Below are positions 1-6,460 of a stretch of DNA of 6,783 nt, piece by piece. Below the pieces are notes generated by a model that had not been told where the DNA came from, ran no database searches, and saw nothing but the letters and a program-made list of their open reading frames with translations. The translations under genes were made by a program, and so were the position numbers. Source of the DNA: Planctomycetaceae bacterium (lineage in GTDB: Bacteria > Planctomycetota > Planctomycetia > Pirellulales > Thermoguttaceae); contig JAITDV010000399.1 in the NCBI GenBank assembly GCA_031282385.1, positions 1-6,783 on the forward strand, given 5' to 3'. The first letter of the stretch is position 1. Each line of letters opens with the position of its first letter.

Positions 1-106
1 TTCCCCTCCTTCGGAGGGGTTAGGGGTGGTCTCGGAGGAGTTAAAGGCGGTTTTTTGTTGTAGGTTTTTTGTTGCGTTGATGTATTTTTAGGTTAGAGAA
101 AAGGTC
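1..106 (+). repeat. Right half of GC-rich MITE-like repeat (copy A), cut by window edge
   Basis: This matches 4053-4159 of the complete copy B with about three differences (one substitution in the first hairpin, one in the T-rich part, one missing A near the end). It starts with a perfect 7-bp hairpin (3-9 with 13-19, loop TTC), continues through a G-rich stretch and a direct repeat of TTTTTTGTTG (51-60 and 65-74), and ends in the terminal repeat AGGTTAGAGAAAAGGTC (90-106), followed by TA. The left half lies outside the window. The stop codon of hen1 is only 16 bp beyond the end, so the hairpin is the first strong structure that hen1 transcripts would meet. It codes for nothing recognisable. 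Confidence 0.85.
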
Positions 107-122
107 TAATAGTTACAAAATT

Positions 123-1427
123 TTAATTGTTTTCGATAATTGCCGCTGATTGAGGCGAGACGCCTTCAACTTGATCACCAAGTTGAAAAAACCGAACGTC
201 TGCTTTGACTCCCTCAATTGCTTGCAAAATAAAGTTGCGAAATTCTGTATCACAAAATTCAAATATGTGTTCTTTGTGCCGGAAATTCAAATCGTTTGAA
301 GTATCTTCATCAATTTTGACAACATTGTCCGGCTCGCTTGTGTTATCTTGTTCGTAATTTTCGTCTTCACTGGAATAATGGATATTGAAATCGCGATTCG
401 GTGTTGTGATGATGATTCGTGTTTCCGGTAACAAACAACACCGCACCAACTCAAGAGCTTCTTCCAGAGAATTATGCTCAATTACTTCAGTGAGCAACAA
501 TGTCTTCCAACCAGAAATTATCGGTAATTCTTCCAACGATCCCAATAATTCAACATTATCAAGTTCAAGTTTTTTTATTCGGTTTTGGCATTGGTCAAGA
601 CAACTCTCATTCCGATCAATCGCATAATATTTTTCAACTTTTCTTGCAAACCGTAAATAATTTCCTTCACCGCAACCAACATCAATAATCACAGAACCAA
701 CTAGATTTTGTTCAATAAATTGCGAACGTTGCATGAAGTTATTTCCCATTGACAATTTAATAGTTTCCGTTTCTAGCAAAGGTTTAACTTGGGCAAATGT
801 TTCTTCACTGCGGATTAGATTCACTTTAAATATGTAACGTATGAAATATGGAGCATTGAGGAGTTGAATAAATTTTGCGTACTTTAAGAGCAAGCAATCA
901 TCGACAAAACGTATTTCACGATTATGAATTGCACTAACTAACGCAATTACACTGACATAACAAAGAAGTTTTCGCAAAGTTTGATTGGTGCGAATGCGAA
1001 CTCGAAAGAATTTTTGAGCCAAAGGTTCATACTCCAACTCGAAATCACAAAATAAATTATTGAAAATATGAAGCAACCGCTCTTTGGCATGAATACAATT
1101 AATAAGCAAAGAATTATGAAATCCTAAAGTATCATTTTCTTGCTCTTTAGACATTAGATCGTGAAAAAAAACATCCAAACAATTATTGACAAAAGCAGCT
1201 GCACTATATCGTGTTACATCGTTAAATTCAAATTCTTTGTCAATATCGTAACTAACTTTTGCATTGTGGTCTTTGAACCAACAATTGAATTGTGTTGGGT
1301 TATTCTTAGAATAATACCCAAACAACAATCCTTGCCGAAGTTGCTTAACCAACATTCCCGTCGCTGGATTCTTACGAATTAAAAAAGAAAAATTCGGATT
1401 ATCACTCTCAAGTTGAATAAATGCCAT
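123..1427 (-). CDS. hen1: Hen1-type 3'-terminal RNA ribose 2'-O-methyltransferase
   Basis: 434 aa. Family role: bacterial Hen1 adds a 2'-O-methyl group, from S-adenosylmethionine, to the 3' end of cleaved RNA (for example tRNA cut by ribotoxins) during repair with Pnkp, so that the healed site resists re-cleavage. Visible in the sequence: a C-terminal methyltransferase domain (about 240-434) with the SAM-binding DVGCGEGNY (249-257). The Hen1-specific metal-binding signature is present as E314, E317 and H318 (TEVIEH), then TTPNRDFN (341-348), and RHKEH (383-387), where H387 is the likely fourth ligand. The N-terminal part (1 to about 200) is full length and resembles the bacterial Hen1 N-terminal domain that contacts Pnkp (FLIRKNP near 15-21, YSAAAF 74-79). 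Oddities: a very acidic insert at about 350-380, before RHKEH, that looks longer than usual; no Shine-Dalgarno before the ATG; and no pnkp gene in the window. The start is the first ATG in frame and gives the expected N-terminus. The gene is separated from the next leftward gene by a terminator, so it must have its own promoter. Confidence 0.93.
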   Translation of the reverse strand: MAFIQLESDNPNFSFLIRKNPATGMLVKQLRQGLLFGYYSKNNPTQFNCWFKDHNAKVSYDIDKEFEFNDVTRYSAAAFVNNCLDVFFHDLMSKEQENDTLGFHNSLLINCIHAKERLLHIFNNLFCDFELEYEPLAQKFFRVRIRTNQTLRKLLCYVSVIALVSAIHNREIRFVDDCLLLKYAKFIQLLNAPYFIRYIFKVNLIRSEETFAQVKPLLETETIKLSMGNNFMQRSQFIEQNLVGSVIIDVGCGEGNYLRFARKVEKYYAIDRNESCLDQCQNRIKKLELDNVELLGSLEELPIISGWKTLLLTEVIEHNSLEEALELVRCCLLPETRIIITTPNRDFNIHYSSEDENYEQDNTSEPDNVVKIDEDTSNDLNFRHKEHIFEFCDTEFRNFILQAIEGVKADVRFFQLGDQVEGVSPQSAAIIENN

Positions 1428-1797
1428 TGTAATATTGTAACTTCTAAAAACCTATCTTTAGAACAGATTTGAAATACTGCCCGTCCTATAAATTACGTAA
1501 CTCAAAAGCATAAAAGCCTGCTTTCCAATTGGTAAACAAGCGGCGTCAATAAGACCTAAAACGTGAACAATTAATAACTTACAAATTAAAAAGTTATCAT
1601 AACTATTCAGCCGTATGCGTTTTTTTTGCCGGCAACTATTCTGTTACATAAGATTTGAAAATAAGGGTTTAGGGTTCAGAGATTGGTAAAAGCGCAATGC
1701 ATTAAATCTCTAATGTATTTCCTAGATTAAAAAACCGCAATTGAATGAGGTAATACAAAATAACATTTCCCTAATACCTAAACAATTGCATGAACAT
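1428..1797. other. Intergenic region upstream of hen1, with repeat fragments and no gene
   Basis: I see no coding sequence here. It contains a repeat end at 1439-1455 (listed separately). ATAACTT and its complement alternate: ATAACTT 1574-1580, AAGTTAT 1591-1597 and ATAACT 1599-1604, the last two forming a 13-bp palindrome centred on C1598. AACTATTCAG (1601-1610) and CAACTATTCTG (1633-1643) resemble a motif that recurs at 4239-4249 and 6367-6377. The leftward hen1 promoter should be here. TACAAT lies 8 nt before the ATG on the minus strand, too close for a normal leader, and I cannot pair it with a good -35. Confidence 0.5.
1439..1455 (+). repeat. Isolated end of the AACTTCTAAAAACC inverted-repeat element
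   Basis: AACTTCTAAAAACCTAT is identical over 17 bp to the left end of the palindromic element at 6461-6477. Similarity stops after it, and no matching right end (GTTTTTAGAAGTT) follows nearby. It looks like a solo end or decayed copy. It lies 11 bp upstream of the hen1 start codon, so hen1's 5' region overlaps repeat-derived sequence. Confidence 0.6.
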
Positions 1798-1832
1798 AAA
1801 AAACGATCTTCGGTTTTTTAATCCGAAGATCG
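1798..1832 (-). terminator. Rho-independent terminator of the amidotransferase-like gene
   Basis: A perfect 10-bp stem (1804-1813, CGATCTTCGG, with 1823-1832, CCGAAGATCG) and a 9-nt loop. Read on the minus strand it is followed directly by six T residues (1803-1798). It lies 46 bp past the stop codon of the leftward gene ending at 1879, which is the standard intrinsic terminator arrangement. It also separates that gene from hen1. Confidence 0.9.
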
Positions 1833-1878
1833 CTCCTTGTTATTGAGAGAAACCATTGTTCAATTTGACCGTCGAAAA

Positions 1879-2664
1879 TCACATAAACGCTGGCTCTTCA
1901 ATTTCCAAGAGATGGATTCCTGAACGTCGTTTTATTGCAACGACTTCTTGTATAAATTCTTTGAAAATACGTAAATCCATTGCCGTTGCCGATTGTGATT
2001 CGGGGTGGAATTGCGTTCCTATAGCAAGCCAATCACGCCGCAACGACTCAATGACTTCAATCACGCCATCCGGGCATCTGCCAGTTACCAGAAACCCCGG
2101 CGCAACATCATCAACAGCCATGTGATGCATACTATTGACACGAATTTCATTATCCCCGTAAACTCGTTCCATGAGCGTTCCTTTTTCAATCACCAACGCA
2201 TGTCGATGATTAACATCCATCGCATCCCGATGCGGTATTGCTTTAGGTATATCTTCCGGAATATGCAGGAACAATGTTCCACCTTGCGAAACATTGAGCA
2301 ACTGCATCCCAGTACCTATTGCAAGGAGCGGCATCCTTCGCTCTGCTACTTTTTCAATAAGGTATCTGTCAAAAGTCTCTCGCCGTTCATCAAGCAATTT
2401 CACCGACGAATGAAGCATAAAGCCATCACGTCGAGGATCAAGATCCGCCCCACCTACCATTACTACTCCATCGAGTTGATCGAGTACTTGTCCAAGATTC
2501 GAATCAAGCTGCTTATTATCTGGATACGGCGGGATTAACACAGGCAACGCGCCCGCCTGAAGAAGGGAGTCATAATAACCTGCACAAGCAATACTTATCG
2601 CAGGAACATTCCTTTGCGATGCACGATAGTCAGAATTGACCCCAATCAGCGGCTTCCTTGGCAT
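1879..2664 (-). CDS. Class I glutamine amidotransferase / peptidase C26-like protein lacking the nucleophile cysteine
   Basis: 261 aa from the chosen start. The fold matches the peptidase C26 / gamma-glutamyl-GABA hydrolase (PuuD-like) group of class I glutamine amidotransferases: an N-terminal PLIGV (5-9), GVVMVGGADLDP (66-77), the nucleophile-elbow region LAIGTGMQLLNVSQGG (114-129), NHRHAL (152-157), VNSMHH (176-181), and GTQFHPE (216-222) with H220 and E222 of the triad. Active relatives read GICRGMQ at the elbow; here it is AIGTGMQ, so cysteine is replaced by G117 and the arginine by T118. Hydrolysis by the usual thioester route is therefore not expected. I recall similar proteins in Planctomycetes, so this may be a family trait, not recent decay; the rest is intact. 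The start at 2664 is preferred over an in-frame ATG at 2718: GGAGG lies 7 nt upstream and the extended -10 falls between the two ATGs. It is monocistronic, with its own promoter and terminator. True function is unknown: binding, sensing, or an unrecognised chemistry. Confidence 0.9.
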   Translation of the reverse strand: MPRKPLIGVNSDYRASQRNVPAISIACAGYYDSLLQAGALPVLIPPYPDNKQLDSNLGQVLDQLDGVVMVGGADLDPRRDGFMLHSSVKLLDERRETFDRYLIEKVAERRMPLLAIGTGMQLLNVSQGGTLFLHIPEDIPKAIPHRDAMDVNHRHALVIEKGTLMERVYGDNEIRVNSMHHMAVDDVAPGFLVTGRCPDGVIEVIESLRRDWLAIGTQFHPESQSATAMDLRIFKEFIQEVVAIKRRSGIHLLEIEEPAFM

Positions 2665-2671
2665 TCTCTGT

Positions 2672-2676
2672 CCTCC
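2672..2676 (-). promoter_or_regulatory. Shine-Dalgarno site setting the 2664 start
   Basis: GGAGG on the minus strand with a 7-nt spacer to the ATG at 2664-2662. It is the only good Shine-Dalgarno among the four genes and decides the start. It sits in the loop/stem junction of a 6-bp inverted repeat (TCTGTC/GACAGA at 2667-2672 and 2684-2689), so pairing could partly hide it, or the repeat could be an operator. Confidence 0.75.
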
Positions 2677-2689
2677 ATAAAGTGACAGA

Positions 2690-2698
2690 ATCATAACA
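2690..2698 (-). promoter_or_regulatory. Extended -10 promoter element of the amidotransferase-like gene
   Basis: Minus-strand TGTTATGAT is an extended -10 (TG, one base, then TATGAT, one mismatch to TATAAT). It would start transcription near 2683, giving a leader of about 20 nt containing the GGAGG. No convincing -35 is seen; the region is a T-rich run, and extended -10 promoters often do without one. Confidence 0.5.
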
Positions 2699-3966
2699 CC
2701 GCCAAAACATAAAACCAAAAAAAAGCAAAAAAACCAAAATCGCTACCGAAATAATTGAGATAAAAACAAAGCAGTTGCCTATTCCAAACATCAGGCACTT
2801 TGACAATTTAATCAAAACACACCACAAAATCGGATGATTAATTTGCGAATAAGTACCTAAATAGATTCTGCAAACATCAACGTAATCCCAAATGGTGAAC
2901 AGCTTATCACTGTTACCCAACACTAACACAACTAACTCAAACAGACCAAATCAATAACACAAATAAATAAACAAACGTCAAAAAAAAATTAACCAGCTGA
3001 CGAAATACCAAAAACAGTAAAACGACAACCTTACTCATTAATTCATTTAACGTTTTGCAATTCACAGTCTATTAGCTACCGAGCTTATCTCAATAATCTA
3101 CTACAACTAATATTAATAATAATTGAGCTAAATTAATTGAATTTGAAAAGTCATTCACACAAAACTGTTTTGTTATTGGATTTGATCTCCTATAAAATTT
3201 GGTTTTTTTTGTTACTTAATTGATAAACGTTCAGGCTGCAAATCCTCGTTCTACATAAAACCGTAAGTCGTAGCAATTATTGCCATGTGTCAAAACCGAA
3301 ACATGAAAAACGCACTTTAGAATTTATTGACCCGAAAGTGTTTAATCGGGTTTGCAGGCAAAAAGCCGATGCAGGTTTGATATAAATTCCGGCGCAACTA
3401 TTACAATTGTTCGGCTGAACTAACGATATACTTTTAGGTTACAATGATTAAACGAAGAAATTAGCGAAACGATTCTTAAAAATGAAATGTCGGCTCGTCA
3501 CTGCCGCACTTCGGAATGCAAGTTGAGCGTGAAGTTTACTCTAGTTTTGGATGTTTGCAACCCATTTGCATATTTTGCGTAGTTTTTCGCTAAAGCATAC
3601 TAGATATGGGAAATTTTCCTATTTTAACGGTTATTTCGAGACAAGTTTACTATAAATTTTAACAACTTTTTTTTGCGTAACTTGTTTCAAATTGATAAAT
3701 TGTACAAAGCTAAAAAAATTCCTCAATTATTCCCTACCGTCCCAAACACTACGTTCAAAAGGGTGCAACCGAAATTTCAACCATTGCAAAATTCTAGCTA
3801 ATTTTTTTAACCACATTATTTATCATGTGAATACGGAAATTTTCCGTCTTTTCATTACGTTGTTTACGGACAATTAAAAATTATAATATATTTATACATA
3901 ATATATTACATTCTTTTACGGCTAAAATTTGTTTATATTATTTTGTGTGACGATGTTTTTTGTTAA
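2699..3966. other. 1.3-kb AT-rich region without a credible gene; strand-composition switch
   Basis: No open frame here looks coding. Two parts differ. From 2701 to about 3120 the + strand is A- and C-rich: I count 93 C against 39 G. From 3121 to 3540 the counts are nearly even with G slightly ahead (70 C, 79 G), matching the G-over-C bias of the rightward genes beyond. Roughly 3230-3560 looks less AT-rich and has small hairpins: CATGT/ACATG at 3284-3288 and 3301-3305, and ACCCGA/TCGGGT at 3330-3335 and 3346-3351 followed by TT. A 15-bp palindrome (ACGGAAA, T, TTTCCGT) lies at 3833-3847. No tRNA or rRNA is recognisable. It could be a decayed gene, an unrecognised RNA or plain spacer. Confidence 0.5.
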
Positions 3967-4161
3967 TAGACCTTTTCGCTAACCTGTAGGAGACCACCTC
4001 TGACCCCTCCGAAGGAGGGGAATTATTCGCCTCCCTCGGAGGCGTCTTCTTATTCCCTTCCTTCGGAGGGGTTAGGGGTGGTCTCGGAGGAGTTAAAGGC
4101 GGTTTTTCGTTGTAGGTTTTTTGTTGCGTTGATGTATTTTTAGGTTAGAGAAAAAGGTCTA
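3967..4161 (+). mobile_element. Complete MITE-like GC-rich repeat (copy B), 191 bp plus flanking TA
   Basis: The body (3969-4159) begins GACCTTTTCGCTAACCT and ends AGGTTAGAGAAAAAGGTC, imperfect terminal inverted repeats. Both ends are flanked by TA, and outside that by TTAA (3963-3966 and 4162-4165), so the target duplication is either TA (as for IS630/Tc1-mariner) or TTAA. Inside are three consecutive hairpins, each with a 7-bp stem and 3-nt loop: 4004-4020, 4028-4044 and 4055-4071 (the last with one G-T pair). The arms around hairpins 1 and 3 are also complementary to each other (GAGACCACC...CCCCTCCGAAGG), so one long alternative fold exists. There is no transposase frame, so any movement would need a transposase supplied elsewhere. 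The G+C content is visibly above its surroundings. Partial copies in the same orientation lie at 1-106 and 6630-6667. Confidence 0.8.
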
Positions 4162-4507
4162 TTAATATTGGGCTTCCAGACAATTCCGCAAACATTAAAA
4201 ACATATTTGGGGAAACATTACACAATAAAAAGTAACCGCTGAATAGTTGCTGCCAATTAACAAACTAGCTTTATCGCATTTGTCCAACTAAATTCTAACG
4301 TATGTTCAAAATAGAAGTTACTTTTTAATAGTTGAATAAAAAACGGAATTATAAATTTGATGTATTTATGATCTTAAAGATGATGTTAAAATTTGCCGAT
4401 AATATCGGAAATGCCGGTTGTTTTTGCGTTTTTTGTTGCACACAATTGTTAGCCGCGAATTTCTGTATTCATAACAAATAGTCAGCTAATATTTTACAAA
4501 TTTTTTC
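4162..4507. other. Leader region upstream of the PAP2 gene; no gene seen
   Basis: This stretch is AT-rich and holds no credible frame. It contains CTGAATAGTTG (4239-4249), whose complement CAACTATTCAG recurs exactly at 6367-6377. A hairpin at 4391-4412 consists of CCGAT/ATCGG around AAT (4396-4408), extended by ATTT/AAAT with one bulged G; it is followed by T-rich sequence, so an attenuator or operator is possible. TAATAT at 4487-4492 is a weak -10 candidate 16 nt before the PAP2 start, without a good -35. Confidence 0.4.
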
Positions 4508-5776
4508 ATGATCTTACGTCAAGAATTATTGTCTTTTTATTCAAAACATAACCCGGTGCAAAGTAATCATATAAAACAAAATATATCACGGATTTCGTAT
4601 TTTGGATTTGTTTTGTTGGGTTTATTTTTATTTGTGATTATTCTGGTATTTTTTAGTCCGGTTCTTTATGCGTCTGCGATATTTTCTTATGCTGATAAAT
4701 TTGGATCGGAAACAGTTTTTGGTGTTTGCGGTGCTGGTAACAATATTATGAGCAATAGTATTGATGATGAAAACAAAAGAGAATCTGATTATTTGAAAAA
4801 TACGCTTTTTAAGCAATTGCCGATTTGTAGTATTGATTTTGAACCTTTGCCGTCCGGTTCTGATTTATCATCGTTTAGATTGACTTCGTTGACAACAAAA
4901 TCAGTTACACAATCGGACATTTTGAACTGTTCGGAGAATTATCGTTACAAAAATTGTAATCAACCCTATACTTCGTCCGCTGCAATACCGCCAATAACTT
5001 GGCGTAGTAAATTTTATCAACGCAAATGTTGTATAAGAGATTATTTCAATCGTAAGTTTCCGTTGCTTAGATCAGATTTTCGCAATTTTAATAGCTATGA
5101 TTCGTTGGGCAATTTGTTTGTTGCGTTTAGCGGAGCTGCGATTTTAGCGAATACTTCGTTGGATGTTGATTTTCGAAATTGGTTTTGCCAAAATATTTCG
5201 CATCCAAATTCAAACAATACCGGGCTGAATGAATTTAACGCCTTTGCAAAAGGGTTTGGCGAGATGCCGATGATTTTATTTTTTACGTTGTCAACTGCAG
5301 GTTATAAATTTTTTCCGCATTTTTTCCCGCAACTCGAAACAAAACAATCCTTTTTGGGTGAGTATGTAACAATGGTTTCACGAAGTTATATTGTTGGTAC
5401 GCCAGCTAATTTATTAGGTCAGCTTTTGGTTGGTAGCGGTCGTCCGAGTGGCGGTACTTCGGCTTGGTTCAAGGGTAATTTCAATGGAGTAAGCGGTCAT
5501 GCTTTTGTCGGAGCGGTACCATTTATAACTGCGGCACAAATGACAGATAATCTGTGGTTAAAATTCGTCTTTTACACCTGTTCAACTTTCACTGGTATAA
5601 GCCGAATTTATAACGATTCTCATTATCTTTCGCAAATGTTGTTAGGTTGGTATGTTGCTTATCTATCAGTCAGAGCAATATCAAAAACAGAAGACAGAAA
5701 GCTCACTCGCGGTTTAACTATTTTCCCAATTATAGAAAAAGAAAACACCGGTTTAGGAGTTATGATCAAATTCTGA
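4508..5776 (+). CDS. PAP2-superfamily membrane protein with altered phosphatase motifs
   Basis: 422 aa. Family: PAP2 / type 2 phosphatidic acid phosphatases, membrane enzymes that remove phosphate from lipids or isoprenoid diphosphates through a histidine nucleophile. Visible: a strong hydrophobic segment at about 32-58; a soluble-looking region of about 60-250 with several cysteines and no recognised domain; then hydrophobic stretches near 253-269, 286-309, 331-346 and 376-392 around the PAP2 core. Motif 1 has GRP (R312, P313), but the lysine expected seven residues before the arginine is Q305. Motif 2 is VSGH (H331). Motif 3 is SRIYNDSH (S365, R366, H372), with Q376 where an aspartate normally supports the nucleophile. 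Both histidines and both arginines are kept, so activity is possible but uncertain. I recall HYLSQ-type PAP2 proteins in Planctomycetes. The start is the first in-frame ATG; no Shine-Dalgarno is seen. The coding strand is strongly G- and T-rich. The acetyltransferase follows after 17 bp. Confidence 0.85.
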   Translation: MILRQELLSFYSKHNPVQSNHIKQNISRISYFGFVLLGLFLFVIILVFFSPVLYASAIFSYADKFGSETVFGVCGAGNNIMSNSIDDENKRESDYLKNTLFKQLPICSIDFEPLPSGSDLSSFRLTSLTTKSVTQSDILNCSENYRYKNCNQPYTSSAAIPPITWRSKFYQRKCCIRDYFNRKFPLLRSDFRNFNSYDSLGNLFVAFSGAAILANTSLDVDFRNWFCQNISHPNSNNTGLNEFNAFAKGFGEMPMILFFTLSTAGYKFFPHFFPQLETKQSFLGEYVTMVSRSYIVGTPANLLGQLLVGSGRPSGGTSAWFKGNFNGVSGHAFVGAVPFITAAQMTDNLWLKFVFYTCSTFTGISRIYNDSHYLSQMLLGWYVAYLSVRAISKTEDRKLTRGLTIFPIIEKENTGLGVMIKF

Positions 5777-5793
5777 AATACTACAAATTAGCA

Positions 5794-6351
5794 ATGCATG
5801 AATTATCGTTACAATATATTAAGCGACTTCACATGGGAATAGATTTGAATAATATTCCGCTTCCGATGGTAGATTTACCGTTAGGTTTTTGGTATGTGCC
5901 TTGGAGTTTGCAATTGCTTGAAGTTCATGCGGATATTCAATATCGTGGTTTTTGCAATGACATAGACGCGAAGTTGTTTCCGACATTTCGGCAATATGAC
6001 GGTTGCGTGCGTTTGATGCAAGCAGTAGCCGAAAGCTCAAATTTTATGCCGGAAGCAACATTGTTAATAGCTCATGGCGAGTCTGGAGATTTGATTGAGT
6101 ATGTTGCGGCAGTTCAATGTGTACGGTATTCTTCGGATACAGGCGCAATTCAGAATATTGCCGTTTTACCAACGTATCGAAATCGCGGAATTGGCCGCGG
6201 TTTATTGCTTGGGGCGTTGTGGAATTTTAAGCGGGTGGGCATACGCAATGTTACATTAGAAGTTACCGCCGACAACTTCTACGCAACAAGACTATACCGA
6301 CGGATCGGATTCTCAACAATAAAAATCTATTACAGAGAAATCGGAAATTAA
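5794..6351 (+). CDS. GNAT-family N-acetyltransferase
   Basis: 185 aa from the chosen start. GNAT enzymes transfer acetyl from acetyl-CoA to an amine of a small molecule or protein. Visible: the acetyl-CoA pyrophosphate-binding motif A, QNIAVLPTYRNRGIGRG (120-136, with R129, R131, G132, G134), and the C-terminal motif VTADNFYATRLYRRIGF (157-173), typical for the family. The N-terminal half (FWYVPW 32-37, HADIQYRGF 45-53, IDAKLFP 57-63) probably forms the substrate side; the substrate is not predictable. The open frame extends upstream to 5647, but that part overlaps PAP2 in another frame and reads as low-quality, basic sequence, so I start at 5794. A further ATG at 5833 is possible. Neither has a Shine-Dalgarno. 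The 17-bp gap to PAP2 and the shared strand suggest one transcript, with translation possibly coupled. No terminator is seen directly after the stop. Confidence 0.9.
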   Translation: MHELSLQYIKRLHMGIDLNNIPLPMVDLPLGFWYVPWSLQLLEVHADIQYRGFCNDIDAKLFPTFRQYDGCVRLMQAVAESSNFMPEATLLIAHGESGDLIEYVAAVQCVRYSSDTGAIQNIAVLPTYRNRGIGRGLLLGALWNFKRVGIRNVTLEVTADNFYATRLYRRIGFSTIKIYYREIGN

Positions 6352-6460
6352 CAGAAAAACAAATCACAACTATTCAGTCTCAGAATATCTTCTATCCAAG
6401 ATTGTTTAGCGGTTAAGGAATAGAAACGAATCAAACGGGAATACAACACAATATAAAGGC

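Noticed and set aside
2005..2538. Rightward 177-aa open frame opposite the amidotransferase-like gene
   Set aside because: It is the antisense shadow of a clearly conserved gene. The frames at 385-627, 500-688 and 1161-1382 opposite hen1 are rejected for the same reason.
2665..2718. 18-residue N-terminal extension of the amidotransferase-like protein
   Set aside because: The extended -10 and the Shine-Dalgarno lie inside it, and the family N-terminus begins at MPRKPLIG.
2630..2929. Leftward 99-aa open frame with a hydrophobic stretch
   Set aside because: It overlaps the start and promoter of the amidotransferase-like gene in another frame. The hydrophobic run simply translates T-rich DNA, and there is no Shine-Dalgarno.
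3230..3262. tRNA-Cys-like stretch around CTGCAAATCC
   Set aside because: The anticodon stem does not pair, and no T-arm or acceptor stem is present.
3692..3877. Rightward 61-aa open frame with a TTG start
   Set aside because: No ribosome site, no recognisable family, and composition like the surrounding AT-rich spacer.
3..4071. CRISPR array suggested by repeated GC-rich palindromes
   Set aside because: The hairpins are not regularly spaced identical repeats separated by unique spacers, and no cas gene is present.
5647..5793. 49-residue upstream extension of the GNAT frame
   Set aside because: It overlaps the PAP2 coding region in a different frame and lacks family-like sequence; the GNAT homology begins after 5794.
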